Position numbers and translations under genes: made by a program. DNA of 60,000 bases. It comes from Apostichopus japonicus (taxonomy: Eukaryota > Echinodermata > Holothuroidea > Aspidochirotida > Stichopodidae). Positions 14,101 through 27,000 of the stretch are shown one piece after another. Each line of letters starts with the position of its first letter. Position 1 is the first letter of the stretch. The DNA lies in the NCBI RefSeq assembly GCF_037975245.1, contig NC_092573.1:24149265-24209264 (forward strand), written 5' to 3'. The notes under the pieces were generated by a model that was not told where the DNA came from, searched no databases, and worked only from the letters and a program-made list of their open reading frames with translations.

Positions 14101-17100
14101 GAGGCTGTGAGGGAGTTTCTCGGGACGGACCTTAGAGATACATCTGAAGAAGAGCCAGTAAGCATCTTTTTATGTCCTCAAATATTTGTCATAGATTTGA
14201 TTTTCACTTTCAGTCTGGTCAGGTACTAATTTAAGAAAGTTTGTCCGCTGTATGTTGCAGGTGACAGGTTTGGGGGGTTGGGGGGGGGTTGGAAGGGATA
14301 GTCATGCATTGAACTTCTGTACATTAGGAGTATAGCTTTCCAAAAATTTGAAAAATTCTTGATAGTTCCGTTCTTAAAAGTGAAGAAGAATTCTAAGAAT
14401 TAGAACTATGTAATGGCTATATGTAGCAAGAGGTACTTTATTTACTATTAATTGTAGGTGTCTAACTGAGAACAGTGCAAAACAAATGATAGTTTTAGAT
14501 TTAATGAATTGATATAGGTCAGTTTTACTAATATGGGATGAAAATATTCCTTTTAATACTTTCCTTGCTTCAGGGATATGAATTTGATAAAAGTCTAAAG
14601 AAAATTCCCAAATTAAATCTCACAATTTGTAGTCTCGTTGCCGTTTTTACAAAAAACAACAGAGATGATTATCAGGGCTGTGTAAAGTTGTCTTGTTTTT
14701 CGCTGTTGTAAATATGAATAACTGACAAATCATATGGAAACTTAGTTACTGTTGTCCATGGGGGAGGGGTGTGGAGAAGGAAGGGGGGGAATGGAGTAGG
14801 TTTTCAAAAATTGTCCAGCTGACTGCAGACTTACAAATTGTACAGGAACATCGTAAAGTTATCAGGAGGGAGTAAAATTATAGTGTCCTTACAGAACCTG
14901 AACTTGTCAAAATGATGGATAACAATGGTATGTTGATGTGATGAAAATTAATGTTTATGTCATGAATATGAAATATGAAATTTGCATATCTAACAGGTAT
15001 GTACGTTGTTTGCGTGACATCAGCACGTTTCATGTTCATCTATAGTACCGCTGGATAAAATATCATTTGGTATTTAAATAAGTCGGTTCATTTACACATT
15101 TGACAGTTTCTGTAGATTTTTATATAATTTAATACTTGTCACACTCATTTTATTTGATCTCTATGTGAAATCTGATGACCAGATGCTTTTGATGCTTCAA
15201 ATTATATCATTTCCAAACTGTGACTGTTTTTTTTCTCAGAATTTTCTCCTAATGCCTCCCTTAATATTGTCTTTCAGTCCCCTCTCCTCCCATCACATCA
15301 ACATAGATTCAAATTGCTCAATACATTGAAATACCTTTCACGTATTTCAATGATCAATATACTTCTAAATGGTTAATTAGTAAATAAGTATTTATTGATT
15401 AATGATGAATCAACATTTTTTTGATCAGCATGATGAGGATGGAAATGTCAAAGTTGAGATGCAGATTGCCTTGCCAGGGAGAGATCCAATGACAGTGAAG
15501 ACGTTGAAGGGCAGTACGACAGACGATGTATACAAGGTATATACCAAATTCGGGGTTGCTCGATTTTTAGAAAATTTAATGTTTCATGTTACTCATTACA
15601 ATTTCTCAGGGTCATAATATGTTGTCTCATAAATGTTGCTACATTAATGTTACCAGACATTCTCTAACCTCTCTCGTGCTCGGTCGCCTCCGTTTGTTGG
15701 AATATCTTTTTGGTGGTCGTCTTAGATTGATAAATGGCAATTTAGACCTCTGCTCTTGAATGTCGATTCCTCAAAAAAGGGGGTCAGTTATCGTTTGTTT
15801 GAAAAAAATCGACATTTTCAGAAATTTTCCAATGCTACAAATATTTTGTAAACTGTACCTTATAGAAAAACCTTTTTGAATTAACTTTGGTAATTTTTTT
15901 ATTAAATGCTATCCTATGTAATAGAATCCGAAACAATGTCCATCATAAGCTGGATTTAGTCCCATTTAGTTCCATTATAAATAGTACAGTAAAAGATATT
16001 TCAATGCTTTCTAAGTGTCTGAAGAACTGCAACAAAAAGGTTTCCCAGTGACAGAATGTTGAGGATCCAGTCTTGATGTCATTGAATTCTCTGTGCAGTG
16101 ACATTCGTTTAGTGAAATACTTTTTGTACAGTAACCTTCGTTTGTTGAAAGGTTTCAATTTGATGAAATATTTTTTGGAGGGTGTATTAGGGTGATCAAT
16201 GCCAATTAGACCTTCTCTGCTCTTGAATTTTCAATACCTCAAAAAGGGTCAGTTAATATCGTTTATTTGAAAAAAATCAACATTTTCAGAAATTTTCCAA
16301 TGCTACAAATATTTTCTAAACTGTACCTACAAAAAACCTTTTGAATTAACTTTGGTTTTTTCTTTTTCACAATGCGATCCTATGTAATAGAATCCTAAAC
16401 AAAGTCCATCATAAGCTTGATCTAGTCAAGTTCCATTATAAATAGTACAGTAAAAGATATTTCAATGCTTTCTAAGTGTCTGAAGAACTGTAACAAATGT
16501 GTTCCAGTGATCGAATGTTGAGGATCCTCTTGATGTCATTGAATACTCTGTGCAGTGACCTTCGTTTAGTGAAATACTTTTTGTGCAGTAACCTTCGTTT
16601 GTTGAAAAGTTTCAATTTGATGAAGTATTTTTTGGAGGGTGTAGTAGGGTAATCAGTGGCAATGTTTTTCGAGTACTTGTAATATCTTTAAAAAAAATGG
16701 TAGACCAAATGCACAGAGAGGGACTTTTAATTTCCATATAAGGTTGAGTTTTTTTCCAAAAGTGATTAGATTGATCATGTGCAAATTGTATGCTTCCTGT
16801 GAAGGATACTCACATCATAGTATGTATGTGTGTGGGTGAGGTGTTTGAGTGCAATGTGAGACAAAAGCAAGTCTACATGACAGGAAATACACTAACTGGT
16901 TCAATTCTGGATATTTTCAAATTGAACAAGCAACGGTGCAGGGTCTGTTTTCCCCATAACTGTACTTAAAATTAAAAAAAAAAGTTTAAAACTATAATCG
17001 GGTTCATAAGAAAGCCATGTGTTGGTTGGTAACATCCAATAGGGAATATTAGCTTGTTAAAGTGGCTAGTCATAGATGTGAGTATCAGAATCAAATGCAA

Positions 17101-18061
17101 AATCGAAAAAAGGAAAAGTATTTAATATTCAGTATTGAGTATGCAGTCTATCTACTAGCAGGCTTGCTGTCATTCTGAAAATCTTGGCATACTTGTGGAA
17201 AAATTATAAGAATAAGGAATAACAAAAGCCCTAAACATGAATTTTAAGTAAAAAGTCCCTGAAAAGTCATGAAATATGTAAATTCTAAGTCATCAGACAA
17301 CCAAACAGTCTGTGTTGTAAGAAAGAAATATATATGTTTGCTTTTGGCCCAGGGACAATGCTCTGTGCCTCCTCTGCACAAAGAAATGTTTGCTATTCAA
17401 GCAGGATTGAAGGAGTGGTACTGCTTCAAGAAACATGCTTAAAGCATACACAAAGATAGGAATATCTATAACACAAACAAATACTGTACAATAACCCCCC
17501 TCCCCCACCCCCAAAAAAGAAAAACTGACAATAGTTAAAGAAGGTTCAGCCAAGAAATTATAAAACGTTTAGATACAGTATTGTTGTTTGGCACTGGAGC
17601 AACCAAGGATTGAAAGGGAAAAATGCACATATATTTATCAGAATCTCTAATGTTACATTGAAAAAGAAAATGAAAGTCAGAAATATCATTTATTTTCTTA
17701 GATCTGAACAAATCCTGCCGGAAATTGCCATGGCACTTAGTACTATTGTTAGCCTGAATCCTGTTTTAAATTGTAACTTTGACAGAAAGATCAGGACTTT
17801 CATTTTGAACAGAATAAGTTGGCAGAAAATTATTCTCTTTTGTCTTGTTCCAGATGCTTGAGAAAATGGGTCTCAGTGAAGTTTATTGTTTATTGTATTG
17901 TTTATTAGTGCTTACAGTTTTGAAGTTTTATGATATATTTTTTAATAAAGTACTGATCTTAATGTGGTTCTGCTGAGTATAAAACCTGCTTTTGTGTATG
18001 TGGCGATTTTTCCTTTTTGGTTCCTTGCTTTAGCAAAAGGAACCTATGCAGTCAGGTTGGC

Positions 18062-18093
<32 letters not shown>

Positions 18094-21000
18094 GTATGTA
18101 TGTGTGTGTGTGTGTGTGTCTGTGACACTTGCTTGGGTACGCTCTATCTCAATAAGGGAATGTTGGATTGAGGCCAAACTTGGACTATAGATCCGCCATA
18201 TGGAGAAGGTGTGCCCTATTGTTTCTGGTGCCCACAAAGGTCACCAAAGGTCAGTTATGGTCCAAAAACCGAAAATATTAAAACTGCAATAACTCCCAGT
18301 GCCAATGTGTGACAAGATTGATATTTTGGGACAAGTTGTGAACTGGTTAGGGGAGCATTTTCAAACTTAACGGTCATGTGATCCAAGGTCACCAAAGGTC
18401 AATTAATGATAAAAAACTAGTATTTTTGCGATAACTTGAGAACGAAATGTCCGTTAGGGTTGGGAGTTGCTCCAATGTTATCCAATTGTCGACCCGCATC
18501 TGGGTGACCCTTGACCTCAATTTGACCTCTGGTGACCTTAACATGTTTTTGGGGATTTTTACAGTTTTGATGCTATTTTCAGATGTCAAAGGTACCTTCT
18601 GATCATAAATGTCAATAGGTTGACCCCGTGTGACCTTTATGTGCGAAGTTATATGGGGTCAAAGTTTTTCGGTCGGAGTTAGGATGGTTGTACAGACTTG
18701 TCGTTTTGTTTTTTGGAATCAGGAGATTAAACTACATCTGAAACCAAGGTCAAAAGGTCAAAGGTCACATTAGAAAAAATGTGCTTATTTTGGGAGGAAA
18801 CGAGCAAAAAAGGAAATGTTTGGTTTTGATGCTAGATTTGGATATCAAAGGTACCTTCCGATCAAAAATGTCAATTGGTTGACACCCGTGTGACCTTCGT
18901 GTGCGAAGTTATACAAGGTCAAAGTTAATTTTCAGACATTTAATGCAACAACTCCCAGTTCCAAGGTGTGACATGGTTGATATTTTTGGACAAGTTGCAA
19001 ATGGTATAGGGGAATATTTTCAAACTTAACGGTCATGTGATCCGAGGTCACCAAAGGTCAATTAATGTTAAAAAACTAGTATTTTGGGGGCAGAAAATGG
19101 GCAAAGAAAAAATGTTTGGATTTGTATAGTTTGATGCTCTAATTTAGGTCTCATCAATCAAAAATGTCATTAAGTTGACCCAAGGTGACCTTTGTATGTT
19201 AAGTTATATGAGGTCAAAGTTAATTTTCAGACATTTAGTGTAATAACTCCCAGTGCCAAGGTGTTACACAGTTGATATTTTGAGACAAGTTGCAAATGGT
19301 ATAGGGGAATATTTTCAAACTTAAGGGTCATGTGATCCGAGGTCACCAAAGGTCAATTAATGATAAAAAACTAGTATTTTTGCGATAACTTAAGAACAAA
19401 TTGTCCGTTAGGGTTGGGAGTTGCTTCAATGTAATCCAATTGTCGACCCACATCTGGGTGACCCTTGACCTCAATTTGACCTCTGGTGACCTTTTCGTGT
19501 TTTGTGGATTTTTACAGTTTCGATGCTATTTTCAGATGTTAAAGGTACCTTCTGATCATAAATGTCAATGGGTTGACCCCCGTGTGACCTTCGTGTGCGA
19601 AGTTATATGAAGTCAAAGTTAATTTTCAGACATTTAATGCAATAACTCCCAGTTCCAAGTTGTGACAACGTTGATATTTTTGGAGTAGTTGCAAATGGTA
19701 TAGGGGAATATTTTCAAACTTAACGGTCATGTGATCCAAGGTCACCAAAGGTCAATTAATGATAAAAAACTAGTATTTTTGCGATAACTTGAGAACGAAA
19801 TGTCCGTTAGGGTTGGGAGTTGCTCCAATGTTATCCAATTGTCGACCCGCATCTGGGTGACCCTTGACCTCAATTTGACCTCTGGTGACCTTAACATGTT
19901 TTTGGGGATTTTTACAGTTTTGATGCTATTTTCAGATGTCAAAGGTACCTTCTGATCATAAATGTCAATAGGTTGACCCCGTGTGACCTTTATGTGCGAA
20001 GTTATATGGGGTCAAAGTTTTTCGGTCGGAGTTAGGATGGTTGTACAGACTTGTCGTTTTGTTTTTTGGAATCAGGAGATTAAACTACATCTGAAACCAA
20101 GGTCAAAAGGTCAAAGGTCACATTAGAAAAAATGTGCTTATTTTGGGAGGAAACGAGCAAAAAAGGAAATGTTTGGTTTTGATGCTAGATTTGGATATCA
20201 AAGGTACCTTCCGATCAAAAATGTCAATTGGTTGACACCCGTGTGACCTTCGTGTGCGAAGTTATACAAGGTCAAAGTTAATTTTCAGACATTTAATGCA
20301 ACAACTCCCAGTTCCAAGGTGTGACATGGTTGATATTTTTGGACAAGTTGCAAATGGTATAGGGGAATATTTTCAAACTTAACGGTCATGTGATCCGAGG
20401 TCACCAAAGGTCAATTAATGTTAAAAAACTAGTATTTTGGGGGCAGAAAATGGGCAAAGAAAAAATGTTTGGATTTGTATAGTTTGATGCTCTAATTTAG
20501 GTCTCATCAATCAAAAATGTCATTAAGTTGACCCAAGGTGACCTTTGTATGTTAAGTTATATGAGGTCAAAGTTAATTTTCAGACATTTAGTGTAATAAC
20601 TCCCAGTGCCAAGGTGTTACACAGTTGATATTTTGAGACAAGTTGCAAATGGTATAGGGGAATATTTTCAAACTTAAGGGTCATGTGATCCGAGGTCACC
20701 AAAGGTCAATTAATGATAAAAAACTAGTATTTTTGCGATAACTTAAGAACAAATTGTCCGTTAGGGTTGGGAGTTGCTTCAATGTAATCCAATTGTCGAC
20801 CCGCATCTGGGTGACCCTTGACCTCAATTTGACCTCTGGTGACCTTTTCGTGTTTTGTGGATTTTTACAGTTTCGATGCTATTTTCAGATGTTAAAGGTA
20901 CCTTCTGATCATAAATGTCAATGGGTTGACCCCCATGTGACCTTCGTGTGCGAAGTTATATGAGGTCAAAGTTAATTTTCAGACATTTAATGCAATAACT

Positions 21001-24000
21001 CCCAGTTCCAAGTTGTGACAAGGTTGATATTTTTGGAGTAGCTGCAAATGGTATAGGGAAATATTTTCAAACTTAAGGGTCATGTGATCCGAGGTCACCA
21101 AAGGTCAATTAATGATAAAAAACTAGTATTTTTGCGATAACTTGAGAACAAATTGTCCGTTAGGGTTGGGAGTTGCTTCAATGTTATCCAATTGTCGACC
21201 CGCATCTGGATGACCCTTGACCTCAATTTGACCTCTGGTGACCTTTTCGTGTTTTGTGGATTTTTACAGTTTCGATGCTATTTTCAGATGTTAAAGGTAC
21301 CTTCTGATCATAAATGTCAATGGGTTGACCCCCGTGTGACCTTCGTGTGCGAAGTTATATGAGGTCAAAGTTAATTTTCAGACATTCAATGCAATAACTC
21401 CCAGTGCCAAGGTGTGACAAGGTGTATTTTTTTGGACTAAAGTTGCAAATGGTATAGGGGAATATTTTCAAACTTAACGGTCATGTGGTCCAACGTCACC
21501 AAAGGTCAGCTAATGTTAAAAAAGTAGTATTTTGGTGGGGAGAAAATGGGCAAAGAAAAAATGTTTGAATTTTTACAGTCATGCTCTATTTAGGTCTCAC
21601 CGATCAAAAATGTCAATTGGTTGACCTTCGGGTGACCTTTGTGTGTGAAGTTATGTATACAAGTTCAAAGTTAATTTTTTTTAATTTAATGCAATTAAAT
21701 CTCAATGCCAAGGTGTGACATGGTTGATATTTTGGGACAAGTTGTGAACGGGGTGGTGGAACATTTTGAAACTTAAAGGTAATGTCATCTGAGGTCACCA
21801 ATGTTATCATATCTGTTGACACGCTTGTAGGTCTCTTATATTTCTTACATTTTCGACGCCATATTTAGATCTCAAAAGTGCCTTTTGATCCAAAATCCGA
21901 TCACATTTTGTGATTACAAAAGTGTTGGCTATAGTGTTGGTTACTTTATGGGAACATGTAGGACCACAATTACTTGGACTATTTGAGCCCAATCTTGCTT
22001 GATAATATTATGTGTATTGTCATATACCCCAAGCAAGGAACCACAGTGCCCTTGGGCTCTTGTTTATATAGCTTTTGGCTCTATGAGACTAGATGATACA
22101 CTGTCTTCTGTTAAGGCTATAAATTGACAGTAATGTCAAAATCAGATCGTGATGTGTTTCATATCTGAGTGTTCATGTCATTAATTTTGCGAGTCTAAGA
22201 ATTTCTCTGGGGACTATCAGTTTGTGAAATGATAGCTAAGACAGTACACATCAAATGTTGCACAGAGCCATTTCTTTTGATTATCTATAAAGGTTAATTT
22301 ATATGCATGAAAAATGTCATCTTTACTGCACTCATCTCTTACATGTCTCCACGTAACATGTGCACTCTAATCCACCAAGCTTACAAACATTGGTAGCAGT
22401 TAAGCACCTGTCAACCCACTTCCAGACCACTGCCTACTTTATCTCTTTCAAAATTTTTAAACAAGAATATTTTTAGTCAGGCTTAAATCCAGCTACTTTC
22501 ATCTTGCGTGAGAGGTTTCTTCGAATAGGTAAAAATATTGGACGCTGAAGAAAGCTTCTCTTTTGATTACTTCAACTTCAACAGCATAGCAAACCAATAT
22601 GATATGTTTAGTCTCTACTTTTCAGTCCTTATGTCCATTTTGCTGTATATTGTTCTTTCAAATGTCTTAATGTTCCTGAAAGTAATTTGTTTGATTTACA
22701 AAGTGACAGCCAACTTTGCCCCCCCCCCCGAATAAATAAATAAATAAATAAATAAAAGAGAGAGAGAAAAGAATACTGCTCATGAAGGTTCAGCGAAAGC
22801 TATCACGAGATGGATTTAAATGATGGATTTCTTTCACAAATTCAGTGTCGGCTGTAAATTTTCACATGCCAACCACATTTTTTGAAATTAATGCAATTAA
22901 TTAATGTGTCATCATTGCTGTTCATAAGCAAGTAAGAAAACTGTTGTTTTCATAGGTTAGAAGAAAAATGTACAAGTGAATGGGGTTTCAGCTTCCTGCT
23001 CAATATTCAAACCTAATTAGAAGTGATATCATTTATAATGCACACATGAGACCACAAAATTCATTCTTGTTCCTTCCAAATTCTATCAAATCTTCTATAT
23101 GTTAACCTTGGTAGTTCAGTCATTTTCACTGTTGTCAGGAAATAATTAAGGCAAGTCGTTCAAATTTTTGCATCTTGCAAGGTTTGAAGGCTCTGGACTT
23201 TTGTCTAGCTAGTAAAATAATACGGTTCCTGTATACAAAAGCTGCTATTCGTCTTTGCTCTTGTATAGCAATTTGACCATTTTGCATAACATTTGGCTAT
23301 GCGATACAGGATAAGTTATTCCCTAGTTGTCCTTTGAACGGGAATAGCTGTGAATGAACAAATGTTTTTGGTTATATACAGTAGTATGTACAAACTTTCT
23401 TCTTTCTGAGATCTGTCATCTAGCAATTCATCTTACTCCCGTTGCTGGAGGATCGCTGATTCCTCCCGTTTTAATTAGCCTAACAAATTAAAAAACGTTC
23501 TCTAATCTCTTGATGGTTGGTCAATGAACTGTATTACTTGCATCGTTGTCTTAGCGAGGTCAATGAATGGTACATTAGTTCTTCTCATGTAGTACAGCAA
23601 ATTCTATTTATAGCAAAAGGGAAAAGGCCACTAAACATTCTACACTATATGAATATTTCATTTATTTATCCATGTGCAATTAGATATCCGAGTCAGTTCA
23701 GCCAATTTTTACATAAACTTGAAAATTATATTTAAACATTAAAATTGTTAAATGTTGAATTATCAAAAGCTTTGAAATGGGATTTTTTAAGCAACTTGAC
23801 AAAAACAAGATTCGAAGTCAAGTATTTAAATTCATATGTAACCCTCGACGATGAATTATGGTCAGAAGAATTTTATCGTCTAGCAGCATTCATACAAAAG
23901 TGTTGTACATCACTTGTTTTTGATGGTTAGCCGAGTCTGGGAAGAGAAGAGAGAGGATTATCCTGAAAAAAAAACAATGTTTGGATTTTAATCCGGTAAC

Positions 24001-27000
24001 AGAGACGTATGCAGATTAGTAGCTTAGAGGAACTGTTGAACTTTGAGATATCGGGAGACAAAGCAGAAGAGAGGGAACGGTCGGTGGATCTGTGCACGAT
24101 CTTCCGCAAGAGTGCCTTAGGCTCCCTTTCAGGAGATCTTTTTCATCTGTTTAGGGGGAGAGAGCTATCTTGAGAAAATAATTGAACGGAAGAAACAAAT
24201 TAGAAAGCAGAATTGAAAATTAGGAGGAAGCAGTCTCTACCGCTGACATAGGAGAGCAGAGTTTGAGAATGCTGCACTGATTTCTTTCTCTCCCCGTCGC
24301 GATCGTTTTTAAAGTATCACCATGGCGACCGTACGTTGGGCGAAAATGTCACCAGCGTCGCAGCGACGGTCTGCGGAAGTCTGTTGAGACTATGAAAAAT
24401 GACTCCTGCGAAGAAAAAATTCTTTGAATCAACAAAGGGTGAAAATGTTAAGAACCTTGAATGATTTCCAGTCTGTGAAAAATCTTAAGTAGCAGAGCGG
24501 AGCAAATGTCTGCCGGTATTGATCGATGGCCGTATTTGCAGCAGCAGCACAGAAAAATGATTTATGCCAAGGTGATAAATACAGTCAGATTTCTCATCAG
24601 AAAAAAATGACAAAATCTTTTCTGCTGGTCTTCCTCAAAATTGGAAACTTGTATAAATTATAATCCTAGAAGCAGCTTTCTTTGCGTTGTTTCAGGTAAA
24701 TTTTTGGGAGGATTTAATACAAACCTCCCGTAGCAATTTTGTTTTAAATTTGAATTGCTTTTCTTCTTTTCAAAATAAATAGAAGACAGGATGAAAGGTT
24801 CTGAACATATTCTGAGCTGTTTTAGATGTGATGATTAAGTCTGTATGAAAAAGTGGTGGAGCGTCAGCATCTTTTAATTAGGTTTTTAATCAATTCCTCA
24901 TTAATTGTTTTTCTCCATAAATGTGGTGCGAGCGAGAGATATATTTCAAATGTAGTATGGAATGATTATTCATGGATGTTGCTCGCAGCAAAGAATATCA
25001 TAATTTTGTCTAAATGTCCCTTGAAGTAAAGATACTTAGAAAGTTCGAATATTAATAGCTCTCAAATTTACTTTGAAATCCCTAAATTCCAACCAGTTTC
25101 CACAGGACATGGCTTTTATAACTCTCAAGGGGTACAGGCAGTAGAGAATAGATTTGGCATCTGGCATCTAAATATTAACTCTGTACAAACAGAGAGAGAG
25201 AGACCCAGAGTATGACCACAAAGCTGTCACTGATCAGGCGCCTCTGTTTCCTACATTATACCCGTAGGCCAGCAATTATAAATAAATCTCATTTTGCAAG
25301 AGTGCTGTCTGATGTTTACCCAAGCTCTTTTCCATTTGTTCTTGGTTTTAATGAATCCCCACGTTAATTAACGAGGTGCTTCGAAGACTTACTACTCAAT
25401 CATGAGATTCTGTCCCACGCATCAAGTTTTCTTCTTTAAGTTCACAGTCTGACATAGGTATTCGAGTCATGGGACATTGTACTGTATTCTGAGACTTCTC
25501 TTTTAAAAATCTGGAGAAAATATTTTGGTTTGTATTTTGTAATCTAGGTTAAATTATTCGAGCCTTTCTTTTAATCACCTCCCCCGTTGAGTCTTGTTCC
25601 TGTTTTGTTTGTGTTATTTTTACATGATTAAGTACAGTAATTGTCAGATTTTTTGCCTGTCTGAGGTAAAAGTGTTTACCTGTTATTATGTTTGACCTGT
25701 TTGAAGCTGCGCTTTGGGGGGAATGTAATTTAGTTAAATCCTTCAGATTACACAAGTCCTAACATTTTGTAATTAAAGAACATTTAACGTTTCTGGGAAT
25801 ATCTTCTCGTTGATGAAGGAAAATCTGCTCAAGAGAGTTACTCATTTCTCTTTGTATATCCCACGTTGGTTGCGTTAATCAGGCCTAAAATTTCACAAGT
25901 TTAGTAAACTTGCTGAAAAAATGCCATGTGTTTAAATTTAAAACATCTTGTGGCTGAATCAAGTTCTGTTTTGTTATTTTCCTGAATTACAACACACATC
26001 AGTTTATTTTTGCAGTAATACAGGTCTTATGTTAAGAACATAAATTGTCCTGATTCTTTGGATGACAAGGATTAACATACTTACCATGTGTTTAAGTTCT
26101 TAATATCTACTGGCAAAATCTGCTAAGATTTCACCAGTTAATAACCTGGAATTTTTGAGACTTGTTAATACAAGTCATTTAATGTCTGGTAGTTCCAGCT
26201 GAGTGCCAGTATTCAGTAGATCTACATTTTTGAAATCATGTTTTCATATTTGGACAAGAAAGTACAAAAATAAGTAAAATAACAGACATGACTTTAATAA
26301 TGCCAAGTTTTTTTTGTTGTCTTTGTGCATGATTCACTTTTAACCGTTTCATAGGTTTCCATCGTTATCAATTTTACAAGAAAATTTAGAATCATAATAG
26401 TACCGTGTTTCTTACTCTTTCGTGAGAATCACCTCTCTTGTAACAAATGAAGTAAGAACGAAGGAAAGGCCCCCGCTGGACTCGTAGACAGTTTGACTTA
26501 GTAAAATGTGCAGTTGGGTTTGTGAAATGCCTATAAATTGAAGTCTGGTATCGGTTAGGTGTTAGCCCTCAGTTGTGAAACACCATGATTAAAAAAGAAA
26601 ATGGTTTGATACTGTGTAGTGAATAATTCACGGTATTTAACTTTGGTTTTTTTTTATTTTTTAAACCACAATATCTTGATAAGTCAGTGTGTCATTTTGT
26701 TTCCATCTTAGATAAATCATCTGTTTTTTTTTTTATCTGTATCAACAATTCTGGTTTGTAGCAGTCCTTTAGTAAAGCACGATCCACCATTCCTCCCTGA
26801 CGATATTACCCACAGCCAAACCCTGACTGCATTCTAAAAATACCCTCACAAGATCAACCTGCCTCACGTTGTCTTCGCGTTGATTTAATTATTCATCTTG
26901 TTATCTGTTCATTTGCTTTTAACAGGAATTGGTGAAGAGGTTGAAAATGAAGAAAGAAGTCTCGGAACACTTTGCTCTTTTCCATCACAGCAAGAAATTT

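Larger units (their letters stand above)
18019..22042. mobile_element. 4-kb repeat element with 12-bp terminal inverted repeats
   Basis: GGTTCCTTGCTT at 18019-18030 is inverted exactly as AAGCAAGGAACC at 22031-22042. The left end also folds on itself (GGTTCCTTGCT / AGCAAAAGGAACC). Inside are a GT microsatellite and then tandem ~400-bp and 1353-bp modules rich in AGGTCA/TGACCT. No transposase is visible, so if mobile it is non-autonomous. Flanking target duplications could not be fixed. A similar unclassified family is, to my recollection, widespread in marine invertebrates. Confidence 0.6.
15537..26925. other. SNX27 largest intron
   Basis: Holds, in order, a ~465-bp tandem duplication, the possible alternative exon at 17854, the 4-kb repeat element, a dispersed-repeat copy, an AAAT microsatellite and a CpG-rich patch (separate entries). 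25000-26925 is plain AT-rich sequence. Confidence 0.7.

Noticed and set aside
18389-21362. Several repeated 66-69-residue open frames on both strands
   Set aside because: They are copies of the same tandem repeat unit translated by chance. They are not similar to any protein and open on both strands at once.
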